Positions 1 to 7,342 of a DNA stretch of 64,000 nucleotides are shown one piece after another. This DNA comes from a virus. The DNA lies in the IMG/VR virus record IMGVR_UViG_3300036761_003779, positions 41,879-105,878 of that record, one strand, 5' to 3'. A program made the translations under genes and the position numbers. The stretch's first letter is position 1. Each line of letters starts with the position of its first letter. Under the pieces are notes generated by a model, which was not told where the DNA came from, made no database searches, and saw only the letters and a program-made list of their open reading frames with translations.

Positions 1-2410
1 TCCGGGTGCCGAAGCCGGTGAAGAACCCCGAGTTGTGCGCGGCGTTGAGGGCAGCGTGGTTGAAGAACCCGCCGTCGATGGTGTGGAAGCCGTCGTTCCA
101 CTCGTAGAGGGCGTCGAACATGGCGGTGACGCCGTCTCCACCCGAACTCCCCACGCCCGCCTGGTTGGCCGGGATCGTGACCGACAGGTCCAGCGTCGCG
201 GGGTCGTACACCGTGAAACCCAGGGTGGTCCCGCCCTTGCAGAGGATGACCCCAAACCTCCAGATGGTGTACAGGTTCCCCAGGACGCAGGCGGACATCA
301 CCACGTCGTTCTTCCCTCCGCGCCCGCACACGTTGAAGGGCGCGAACCCCGTGAACGTGATCCGCTGGAAAAGAACGGTCCCATCCCCCTCCAGGGCGAC
401 CAAGTTGCCGAGGTGGTAGCTGAAGTCGTAGGGAGCGGGTGCCGTGAGGGCGATCTCGGTCGCAGGCTGGACGATGCGGAACGTGGCCCCGGGACCGGGG
501 TCGACCGAGAAGAGTACAGTCGGGATGACGGTCGTGGCGATGTTGGCCCGGACGGTGCGGAGGTCCCCGAGCGCCGGACCGCTGGTGATCTCCACCATCA
601 GACCCGTGAACTGGTCCACGGGGAATGTCAAGGTGGAGAGGCCGATCGACGTCAGGCTGTTGATGTCGGAGACCCAGGGGGAGCCGGCGTTGTCGGCAAC
701 CACGGTCAGGCCCGCGCCGCCGTCGACGAGGATGTGGGCGGTGTCGGCAACGTCCCGCTCGAGGGTGTCGTTCCAGGCCCAGTCGAAGCCGGGACCCTCC
801 AGGTTGACGTGGACGTTGTGCCGGACGTAGTGGGGGATCTTGGCGTAGACCCCCGCCCTCGTCTGCACCGCCGTGGCCGGCGTCAGCCCGTCGTTGGCGT
901 CGTCCCCCGTGACGCTGTTGGCGTAGAGTACCATGTCGGCGACGGTTGCGCTGTGGAACCCGGGGTCATTCTTCGTGACGTAAGGGTTGGTCGCGGCGGG
1001 GGTTCCATAGCTTCCAGCGAGAGCCGCCTTCTCCCCAGCGGAGGGATCGTTGGGGGTTCCCGTGAACGTCATCGAGCCGGTGCCAGCCACGTACCCCTCG
1101 ACGTGGCTGTTGCGGAGCGTGACGACGCCGTTGTTCGTGTGGGTTCCTCTCACGAAGCTGTCGTAGGCAAGGAGGGTGAGCCCGGCCGGAACCGTCACCG
1201 CGCCGGCCGCGCCCCACCGGCACGCCTGCGGGGCCACGGTGTAGAGGGAGGTCCCGCCGATGGCGTACGAGACCGCTCCGCTCTGGAACACGCCGTTGGC
1301 GAGCAGCGTGCCGTCCTTGCCGGTCGACGGGATGGGCAGGGTGTCGTTCATCGTGAGGCTGAGCGCGCCCTGGAGCTGCCCGCCCGCGATGTAGGACCAG
1401 GCCACGTTCACGAAGGCGATGGCGCACTCGCTGTACGGGGTGTCCATCGAGAAGTTGTTCACGCAGGTCACGGCCAGCGTGCCGGTCCCCGTGAACTTGC
1501 AGTGGTCCCAGAACACGTCGTTGAACGCGCTCGCGGGTCCGGCTGGGCCGGTGATGACCACTGGCTTGCTGAAGATGAGCCCGCTCACCAGCAGAGCCTT
1601 GAGGTTGCTGTTCAGCGCGGCGGACTGGAGCGCGTTACCGGCGACCGGGTTGATGGACACGTAGCCGTCGGCCTGGAGCTTGAGGTACTGGAGACCGAGG
1701 TGCTCGAGGAGCAGGTTCTCCACGTAGATGCCGGAGGCGATCTCGATGACGTGGTAGGCCGCCGAGCCCAGCGCGGCGACCGCGTTGATCGCCGCCTGGA
1801 TGGTCTTGTACGGTCGCTCGGCGGACCCGTCGGCGGTGTAGACGTCCGCCCGGCTGCCGTCAACGTGGTGCTTGAACTGCTCCGGGAAGATCGTGTCCAG
1901 CTTGGTCCGGTACTCGTTCCCGGTGGCCGGCGTGCCGTAGGTTCCGGCCAACGCTGCTTTCTCCCCCGCGGTTGGGATCGTCGAAATTGCGTCCGCGCCC
2001 CCGTCCTCATGGTCGCTCCCGTGGGTGTCCGGGATCTGCGGGTCCGCCGCCTGCCCGGAGAGCCCCGCGATCGAGATCTCGTCCGCGCCTCCGTCCTCGT
2101 GCGTCGAGGCGTGGAGACCGGGCGCCGGGCCGGAGACGGTCAGGCCCGGCGTGCTGTACTCCGGTTGACCGTCCCACTCGTAGTCGACGCTGGCGGCCTG
2201 CGCCTGGAGCGCCGTGAAGTCCCCGGCCTCGAGCCCCCCGCTGACGCCGTTGATCGGGTCAACGGTCAGACTTGGGCGAAGCTCCGAGGTGACGTTGACC
2301 GCCTGCCCGCGCGCCGGTGGCGCCGCTGAGGCGGGTATCTTCGGTGCGGATGGTTTCCCGCGCGCCAGTGTCACCCGTGAGCCGGTCTTGTTGAAAGCGT
2401 ACAGTGCCAT
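1..2410 (-). CDS. Tail spike/fibre protein, beta-helix type (3' end outside window)
   Basis: An open frame from ATG 2410 to the left window edge encodes at least 803 residues. A purine-rich site (AGAGAGG) precedes the start. Near residues 100-113 and 130-142 are two HxSxHEDGGADxIS motifs, a sequence common in phage tail fibres. Two GEKAALAG(T/S)YGTP segments follow, also typical of phage adhesins. From about residue 185 the text (DGSAERPYKTIQAAINAV, GIYVENL) and later repeats resemble the right-handed beta-helix of pectate-lyase-like tail spikes. The likely role is receptor or polysaccharide binding at the baseplate; no catalytic residues can be assigned. It follows the lysis cassette and is the last gene visible. 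The family call is by motif reading only. Confidence 0.8.
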   Translation of the reverse strand, partial: MALYAFNKTGSRVTLARGKPSAPKIPASAAPPARGQAVNVTSELRPSLTVDPINGVSGGLEAGDFTALQAQAASVDYEWDGQPEYSTPGLTVSGPAPGLHASTHEDGGADEISIAGLSGQAADPQIPDTHGSDHEDGGADAISTIPTAGEKAALAGTYGTPATGNEYRTKLDTIFPEQFKHHVDGSRADVYTADGSAERPYKTIQAAINAVAALGSAAYHVIEIASGIYVENLLLEHLGLQYLKLQADGYVSINPVAGNALQSAALNSNLKALLVSGLIFSKPVVITGPAGPASAFNDVFWDHCKFTGTGTLAVTCVNNFSMDTPYSECAIAFVNVAWSYIAGGQLQGALSLTMNDTLPIPSTGKDGTLLANGVFQSGAVSYAIGGTSLYTVAPQACRWGAAGAVTVPAGLTLLAYDSFVRGTHTNNGVVTLRNSHVEGYVAGTGSMTFTGTPNDPSAGEKAALAGSYGTPAATNPYVTKNDPGFHSATVADMVLYANSVTGDDANDGLTPATAVQTRAGVYAKIPHYVRHNVHVNLEGPGFDWAWNDTLERDVADTAHILVDGGAGLTVVADNAGSPWVSDINSLTSIGLSTLTFPVDQFTGLMVEITSGPALGDLRTVRANIATTVIPTVLFSVDPGPGATFRIVQPATEIALTAPAPYDFSYHLGNLVALEGDGTVLFQRITFTGFAPFNVCGRGGKNDVVMSACVLGNLYTIWRFGVILCKGGTTLGFTVYDPATLDLSVTIPANQAGVGSSGGDGVTAMFDALYEWNDGFHTIDGGFFNHAALNAAHNSGFFTGFGTR

Positions 2411-2429
2411 TCTCAGCCTCTCTTTTCTT

Positions 2430-2446
2430 ACGTGCTAGGGGCACGT
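2430..2446 (+). terminator. Small hairpin between tail spike and upstream gene
   Basis: ACGTGC-TAGGG-GCACGT is a perfect 6-bp stem with a 5-nt loop in the short gap between two minus-strand genes. On the plus strand it is followed by TTTT, on the minus strand by a purine-rich ribosome-binding region. It could be a weak plus-strand terminator or an mRNA structure near the spike start. Confidence 0.3.
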
Positions 2447-2456
2447 TTTGCGCTGT

Positions 2457-2714
2457 CTAGGTGAGGTTCCCCATCGCGTCCCGCCAGTCGGTCCCGTCGG
2501 ACCAGTTGGGAGCGCGGTCGTCCACGTTCCAGATCGAGGAGCCCGGCGGAACCTTGCTCGCGTCCGGTCGCGTTGCGTTGCTGTACACCCGGGCGTTCAG
2601 CTCGTTGAGGAGGCGCGGGAGGGTAAGCCCGATCGGTCGCGAATTTCCGCCCTCCGTGATGCCCTCCCCGCCGGCGAAATGGTTGTCCCTGAGTGGAAAG
2701 TTGAACTCTGGCAT
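2457..2714 (-). CDS. Small virion-region protein of unknown function (85 aa)
   Basis: Starts at ATG 2714 after a GGAGAG site. The soluble 85-residue product begins MPEFNFPLRDNHFAGGEG and has no membrane segment or recognised motif. It lies between the lysis cassette and the tail spike, so it may be a spike accessory or assembly factor, but that is position-based inference. Its codon use matches the surrounding structural genes. Confidence 0.7.
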   Translation of the reverse strand: MPEFNFPLRDNHFAGGEGITEGGNSRPIGLTLPRLLNELNARVYSNATRPDASKVPPGSSIWNVDDRAPNWSDGTDWRDAMGNLT

Positions 2715-2752
2715 GAGGATTCTCTCCGTTTCTAGTGAACCTTGATGTCACA

Positions 2753-2758
2753 AGTATA
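2753..2758 (-). promoter_or_regulatory. Possible -10 element in the gap before the 85-aa gene
   Basis: The 82-bp gap at 2715-2796 is less GC-rich than its surroundings and contains TATACT on the minus strand, which would start transcription about 30 nt before ATG 2714. No convincing -35 box lies 16-18 nt upstream, so this is a weak call. Confidence 0.25.
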
Positions 2759-2796
2759 GCCACACCCCCGGAACCGCCATGCTCGTAAATGTATCC

Positions 2797-3297
2797 CTAG
2801 CGGACCGCGGCCGCCGTCCCAGCGCAGATCCCGCCGCCAAGGAGGAGGCCCAGGCCCATCGTTAGGTAGCCGGACTTGTACCAGGGTTCGGAGACAGAGA
2901 GCCGCTCCAGGGACCGCTCGTAGAGCGCGGAGCGCCGGAGGAGGTCCCCCTCCAGGGCGGTCCGCTTCTCCCGCTCCGCGGTAAGCGCCGCGTCCGCCGT
3001 CTTCACCGTGGCCGCCGCACGCGCCGCCGCCTCCCGCTTGGCCGCCTCCAGCTCGAGGGCCAGTCGCGCGGCCCGGGCGTCCAGTTCCGCGAGCGTCCTG
3101 GCCAGCGCCGCCGGCGTCAGGAGGATGCCGGCAAACGGCGCCTTCTCCCCGGCCGCTACCATGGCCCGGCGGAGGTCCTCAGCCGCGGGGGGTGGGGTCG
3201 CCCCGCCCGAGGGCTCCGCCCAGGATCTCGTCCAGCCGGCGGAGCAGAGCGTCAGGATCGCCAGCCATGTCACGGTACTTCTGAGCATTGTCCGCAT
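2797..3297 (-). CDS. Exported coiled-coil protein overlapping spanin-like gene (lysis accessory)
   Basis: The chosen start, ATG 3297, has GGAGG six bases upstream and gives 166 aa. The N-terminus (MLRSTVTWLAILTLCSAGW) looks like a signal peptide with a cysteine at its end; Leu at -1 is a poor lipobox. A charged Ala/Arg/Glu coiled coil follows (about residues 55-125). The C-terminus ends with a glycine-rich hydrophobic segment (LTMGLGLLLGGGICAG). The first 119 nt lie inside the upstream gene in another frame, the arrangement seen for Rz/Rz1 spanin pairs. However, an outer-membrane spanin would not normally have a C-terminal membrane segment, so the role as spanin partner is only suggested. Confidence 0.6.
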   Translation of the reverse strand: MRTMLRSTVTWLAILTLCSAGWTRSWAEPSGGATPPPAAEDLRRAMVAAGEKAPFAGILLTPAALARTLAELDARAARLALELEAAKREAAARAAATVKTADAALTAEREKRTALEGDLLRRSALYERSLERLSVSEPWYKSGYLTMGLGLLLGGGICAGTAAAVR

Positions 3298-3553
3298 CGA
3301 GCGCCTCCAGTCTCGTCTTCTTCCACTCCGCGATGTCACGGATCTCCGCCTCCAGCTCCCGGGCAACCCGCTCCGTCGCCTCCCGCCCCCGCTTCTCCGC
3401 GGCCGCCTCCGCCTCCAGGCGGGTCCGCTCGGAGTCGATCAGGCCGGCGCGGTCCACCGCCGGCGCCGCCTTCTTCCGGAGGAGAAGCCAAAGGCCGAGG
3501 AGCACCAGGCCCACGGCCCCGCCGCCCAGGAGCATCCAGCCCCACCAGGGCAT
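3179..3553 (-). CDS. Inner-membrane spanin-like protein (Rz-type architecture)
   Basis: Starts at ATG 3553 with AGGAGG upstream, just after the holin stop, and gives 124 aa. The N-terminal segment MPWWGWMLLGGGAVGLVLLG is a single membrane anchor. A KK cluster follows, then a long charged coiled coil (residues 30-100, rich in Glu/Arg/Ala). This is the layout of an i-spanin, which spans the periplasm to help disrupt the outer membrane at lysis. It sits directly behind the holin and overlaps the next gene. Part of its coiled-coil sequence is duplicated in the holin tail. Architecture supports the call; there is no sequence-level proof of the family. Confidence 0.6.
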   Translation of the reverse strand: MPWWGWMLLGGGAVGLVLLGLWLLLRKKAAPAVDRAGLIDSERTRLEAEAAAEKRGREATERVARELEAEIRDIAEWKKTRLEALDADNAQKYRDMAGDPDALLRRLDEILGGALGRGDPTPRG

Positions 3554-3554
3554 C

Positions 3555-4256
3555 TCAGCCCTCCTTCTTGGCCGGCGCGGCCGCCGGCTGGGTGGCCGGG
3601 AACATCGCCACCTTTTCCGCGATGTCACGGATCTCCGCCTCCCGCCCCCGCTTCTCCGCGGCCGCCTCCGCCGCCGGCGTCGCCTTCGGGACCGCCGGCG
3701 CGGCGACCGCCATCGCGGACTCCGCCTCCGGGATCTTGGCCAGGATGAGGGCGCGGAGCTTCTCCTTGGCCTTCTCGGACCCCATCAGCTTGGCGTCCAC
3801 GCTCCGGATCAGGTCGAAGGCCCACTCCTCCTTCTGCGCGCCCGTGCTCTTAGGCTTCCCCTCCCCGAGGGCGGTCGACGCCTTCTTCTCCGCGTACAGC
3901 GCCGCCTTCCCGGCCAGGCTGTCTAGAGTCGCCAGGTCCACCTTGATCCCCAGCTTCCGCAGGAGCAGGAACCCGAGCGCGGAGATGACCGGGACGAAGA
4001 TGGCGAGCGCCGCGATCAGGAGGTCCACGAGGAGGGACTGCCACCAGCTCTGCTCCCCGGCCGCCTTGGGCGCCTCCGCCGCCGGCGTCGCCTTCGGGAC
4101 CGCCGGCGCGGCCGCCGGCTGGGTGGCCGGGATCATCGCCACCTTTCCCTCGACCTTCAGTACCGCCGCCGGCTTGGCATCCGGCGCCGCGTTGGCCGCC
4201 GGCGCCGCGGCGATAAGGAGGGACAGAATGGTCAGGACTACCAGCTTGCGTCTCAT
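3555..4256 (-). CDS. Holin of the LLH (superfamily 6) type with a duplicated, mosaic C-terminus
   Basis: ATG 4256 is chosen because AAGGAGA lies 7 nt upstream; the frame is open further upstream without such a site. The 233-aa product has a signal-like N-terminus (MRRKLVVLTILSLLIAAAPA), a Pro/Ala linker and a strong membrane segment (LLVDLLIAALAIFVPVISAL). A block follows (LGIKVDLATLDSLAGKAALY ... LRALILAKIPEAES) that resembles LLH-family phage holins. Holins permeabilise the inner membrane at lysis. The last 55 residues repeat the Pro/Ala linker (APAVPKATPAAEA, KVAM-PATQPAAAPA) and contain EKRGRE and AEIRDIAE, copies of pieces of the neighbouring spanin-like gene. Confidence 0.65.
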   Translation of the reverse strand: MRRKLVVLTILSLLIAAAPAANAAPDAKPAAVLKVEGKVAMIPATQPAAAPAVPKATPAAEAPKAAGEQSWWQSLLVDLLIAALAIFVPVISALGFLLLRKLGIKVDLATLDSLAGKAALYAEKKASTALGEGKPKSTGAQKEEWAFDLIRSVDAKLMGSEKAKEKLRALILAKIPEAESAMAVAAPAVPKATPAAEAAAEKRGREAEIRDIAEKVAMFPATQPAAAPAKKEG

Positions 4257-4279
4257 GCGAGTTCTCCTTGTCTGGGGGT

Positions 4280-4513
4280 TCATGTCGACTCCCCGTAGGG
4301 CGGGTTGGGGGAGAGGTCTGCCTCGGCAAACGCCGTCCGGTCCTCCACCAGCCCGCGCCGGTTCTCCGCGTCCTTGACGTACTCGACCGTGACCCCGCGC
4401 CGGCACTGCGCGACGATGGTCACTGCATGGCCCGTCAAGAGCGGGTCGTCTCCGAGGACTGGGGGGTCCCCGGTCCAGCGCTTCACGTTCACGTCCTTGC
4501 TCAGTGCGGCCAT
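4280..4513 (-). CDS. Small protein of unknown function (77 aa)
   Basis: Starts at ATG 4513 behind AGGAGG (7-nt spacing). The soluble product begins MAALSKDVNVKRWTGDPPVL and includes an alternating hydrophobic stretch (HAVTIVAQCRRGVTVEYV) that suggests a small beta fold. It lies just upstream of the holin in the transcription direction, after the adsorption genes. No family is recognised; it could be a small tail or lysis accessory protein. Confidence 0.65.
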   Translation of the reverse strand: MAALSKDVNVKRWTGDPPVLGDDPLLTGHAVTIVAQCRRGVTVEYVKDAENRRGLVEDRTAFAEADLSPNPPYGEST

Positions 4514-4527
4514 ATGGCCACCTCCTC

Positions 4528-4815
4528 TCAGGTCACGTCGCCGTTGAAGGCGGTCCACTCCCAGAGCTTCACCCCGCCGCTCCAGCCCGACACGGGCGCG
4601 TAGATGGAGATCGGCGGGTCCCAGGTCAGGTGTTTCCCCGCCTTCTTGAAATGAGCCGGGTGCGCCGGAACGCCCTTCAGCCGGACCTCGTAGTCGTCCG
4701 GGAGGTCGTCCTTCACCGTGTGTTTGACCACCGTCCCGCGCTGCCCATGTCTCGTGGACTTCCCCGGCCCCGCCTCGAGGACCCGGGCGTCCAGCGCCTT
4801 CTCCGGCCTTGCCAT
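4528..4815 (-). CDS. Small protein of unknown function (95 aa)
   Basis: ATG 4815 is preceded by GAAGGAG. The basic N-terminal half leads into KGVPAHPAHFKKAGKHLTWD and a beta-rich C-terminus (PISIYAPVSGWSGGVKLWEW). No signal peptide, membrane segment or known motif is visible. It is tightly packed between the 837-aa structural protein and the 77-aa gene, so it is probably co-expressed with the late tail genes. Confidence 0.65.
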   Translation of the reverse strand: MARPEKALDARVLEAGPGKSTRHGQRGTVVKHTVKDDLPDDYEVRLKGVPAHPAHFKKAGKHLTWDPPISIYAPVSGWSGGVKLWEWTAFNGDVT

Positions 4816-4819
4816 CTGT

Positions 4820-7333
4820 CTACTCCTTCGGCCCGGCAACGATGATCTCGTCCCAGACCTCCATGTGGTCTACCTCGAAGCGGCGGACGTTCGTCCCCAG
4901 GACGCCGACCTGGCTCACGTGGAGGAAGGGCTGAACCCGCTTGTCCAGCCAGTCGGAGGCGCCCAGGCCGGCGAGACGGATATTCAGGGCGCTCACGGAG
5001 GACATCCCGGTCATCCAGTAGCTGATCGAGTTGACGGAGGTGTCCACCTCGAAGTAGAACTCCAGCCAGCCGGAGTCGTTGTTCGTGTTCCCGGAGGAGT
5101 CGAAGGTGGCCGCCGGTGCGCTGTTGTCGACCGGCCCGCCGGTTGAGCAGCGGGAGAACAGCTCCCAGTTCGCGCCGACGTTAGCGGTGTCATAGACCCG
5201 GAACTGGATGCACTCCGTTGTGGTCAGGCTGTTGAAGATCCCGAGCCCGTACCAGACGCACTGGTTGACCTGAATGGGGCGCGCCCGGGCGTAGAAGCGG
5301 AGCCGGCGGTAAACCGCCCCGGAGGTCCGGAGGATCCAGCAAGCCGGCCCCTCCCAGGAGAGCCCGTCCCCGGAGGCAATCCCCGCCGTGTCGATGTGGA
5401 GGATGTCCCCCTGACCCTGCATCCCGGTGCCAAAGATGTTCGTGTCGTTGAAGGAGGACGTCCCGCCGTTCCCCCAGGTTCGCGCCCACCACCGCTCGCT
5501 CCCCGGGAGCCCGATGGCCGACTCCGCGTAGTCGAAGCGGTCGACGAAGCGGTGGACGTCCGCCATCCGGCCGAAGGGCGTCCAGCGCATGATCTCCGTC
5601 CCGCGCTCGTCGAAGAGCCCAACCTGCCGGGTGGAGGGCTTCCCGAAGATGGGACCACTCGTCTGCTGCATTGGCTTGACGTTGAGCGCGTACTTGTCCG
5701 CCGCGCCCGACCCCTGAACCAGGGTCCGGAGGTCCAGGCCGCACTTCGTGTGAACCCCGGACTCCGCACCCACCGTCCCGATCCACTGCCCCAGTTGGAG
5801 GCGGCCACCCGGGCTCCCGTAGGCGGGCGCGTCGAAGTCGAGGCTCAGGAGGTCCCGCTGGTCCATCATCCCGGTCGTTGAGCTGATCCGGTTGTTCTTG
5901 GCGTTGACTAGCTTCCCGTAGCCGCGGCTCGGGGCAAGTGTGAGCATCGGCGTGCTGCTCCCGTTCCCGTCGATCCCGGGGAGGAGGAGCCCGAGCCAGT
6001 GGAGGATCGTCGAGGGTGCCGCGGAGGGCAGACCGTTGGAGAAGACCATGCGCGGCTGCATCACGGAAGCGACCTGACCGGTGAGTGCCGGCCAGGCCGG
6101 GGTGACTCCCGTCTGGAAGTCCCGGCATGCGACGGTGTTCGCCCCGACGCTGACGAAGGCGTACACGCCCGCGTAGGCGCCCGTCTTGAGCCAAATGAAC
6201 TGAACGTCCTTGTCCAGGTACCAGGCCAACGGGTTGGCGGAGGCGAAGGTGATCGTGTCCCCGGAGATGCTGCAGTTCTCGTTCCGGATCCCCCCGAACT
6301 CCTGGCAGAGCAGGAGCGGGACGGAGGAGACGTCCCCCATGAGGACCTCCAGGCTGAGCTGGAAGTAGTCGGTGCTGGCGAGCCGGCTGAGTCGGAGCTG
6401 CGCATTGTGGAGGTCGTCCGGTCCGGCGGAATCCGTGTTCATCTCCACCGCGCCGGCGTCCACCTCGATGGCGCGTCCGGAGCCCGCGGAGCCCGTACCG
6501 TCGTAGGCCAGGTCGAGGGTCGGCGGCATGAGGCCTGCCGTCACGTCGATCTGCCCCGCCGTGCTGAAGGCCACCGGCGTCCCGCCGGCACCCACGCCCG
6601 TCACCGAGCCGAGGTAGACGTAGGGATCCGTCACGCTCAGGTCCGTGTTCCTCCGGACCGTCACCCCGGTGGCCGCCGCCGTATAGTCGGTGGCCAGGAC
6701 GGAGGCGGAGCCGCTCCCCTGCCCGAGGAGCCCGGTCGTCACGACCACGTTTTGTCCGCCGGTCCACTGCACCGGGAGGTCCCGCTCGATGGCAACGTCC
6801 TCCTCCACGGTCTTCGGGGAGTTCAGCCACACCGTGACCTTCCGGCCGGCGTGGGAGACCCCGGACTCGAAGAGGGCGTCCACCACGAAGCGGAGCGTCC
6901 CGGCCACCTCCGTTACGCTGTTCGGGTTCCCGGAGAGCCCGATCCGGTCCTCCAGCATGTCGTAGTCGAGGAGCCCGGTCCGCGGGTTCCGGTCGATCCC
7001 CGTCGGGGTGAGGCAATGCCGCACGGCCGCGTAGTAGGTGACCCCCACCGTGTTCTGGAACTGGATCCCCGTCGCGTCCCCGGACGCGAGGGTGAGGATC
7101 AGGACGTGCCCCTCCCCGTCGAGGCACTCGACCGGGAGCGCGTCCACCTTGAACTTGTCCGCCCCGTCCGCGGAGAGGGTGGCGGTCCCGAAGACCCCGC
7201 GGCGGCCGCCAACCACCCGGTGGAGGGTCTCGTACAGCTCCTCTGCCAGGTAGTCAAAGAAGGTGTCCTTGAACCGCGTCTGCGGGAGGTGCCGCTTGTC
7301 CGCGAAGTTTGTCCTGAGGTTCCCGGTTGGCAT
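4820..7333 (-). CDS. Large tail/adsorption protein (837 aa)
   Basis: Runs from ATG 7333. The N-terminus (NLRTNFADKRHLPQTRFKDT) precedes a region like baseplate-attached proteins (ATGIQFQNTVGVTYYAAVRH). A long Gly/Thr/Ser-rich beta-structured body follows. The last third (YRRLRFYARARPIQVNQCVW ... FEVDTSVNSISYWMTGMSSV) looks like a jelly-roll or lectin-like domain. Size, composition and position between the I-like baseplate gene and the lysis cassette suggest a tail fibre or receptor-binding protein. The exact fold cannot be read from sequence alone. Confidence 0.7.
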   Translation of the reverse strand: MPTGNLRTNFADKRHLPQTRFKDTFFDYLAEELYETLHRVVGGRRGVFGTATLSADGADKFKVDALPVECLDGEGHVLILTLASGDATGIQFQNTVGVTYYAAVRHCLTPTGIDRNPRTGLLDYDMLEDRIGLSGNPNSVTEVAGTLRFVVDALFESGVSHAGRKVTVWLNSPKTVEEDVAIERDLPVQWTGGQNVVVTTGLLGQGSGSASVLATDYTAAATGVTVRRNTDLSVTDPYVYLGSVTGVGAGGTPVAFSTAGQIDVTAGLMPPTLDLAYDGTGSAGSGRAIEVDAGAVEMNTDSAGPDDLHNAQLRLSRLASTDYFQLSLEVLMGDVSSVPLLLCQEFGGIRNENCSISGDTITFASANPLAWYLDKDVQFIWLKTGAYAGVYAFVSVGANTVACRDFQTGVTPAWPALTGQVASVMQPRMVFSNGLPSAAPSTILHWLGLLLPGIDGNGSSTPMLTLAPSRGYGKLVNAKNNRISSTTGMMDQRDLLSLDFDAPAYGSPGGRLQLGQWIGTVGAESGVHTKCGLDLRTLVQGSGAADKYALNVKPMQQTSGPIFGKPSTRQVGLFDERGTEIMRWTPFGRMADVHRFVDRFDYAESAIGLPGSERWWARTWGNGGTSSFNDTNIFGTGMQGQGDILHIDTAGIASGDGLSWEGPACWILRTSGAVYRRLRFYARARPIQVNQCVWYGLGIFNSLTTTECIQFRVYDTANVGANWELFSRCSTGGPVDNSAPAATFDSSGNTNNDSGWLEFYFEVDTSVNSISYWMTGMSSVSALNIRLAGLGASDWLDKRVQPFLHVSQVGVLGTNVRRFEVDHMEVWDEIIVAGPKE

Positions 7334-7342
7334 GTCTTCTCC

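Noticed and set aside
35-2329. 764-residue plus-strand open frame
   Set aside because: Antisense to the tail spike; rich in Gly/Val/Arg/Asp repeats with no ribosome site. The minus strand encodes clear fibre motifs over the same DNA.
4820-7127. 645-residue overlapping minus-strand open frame
   Set aside because: Arg/Gly/Pro-rich shadow of the 837-aa structural gene.
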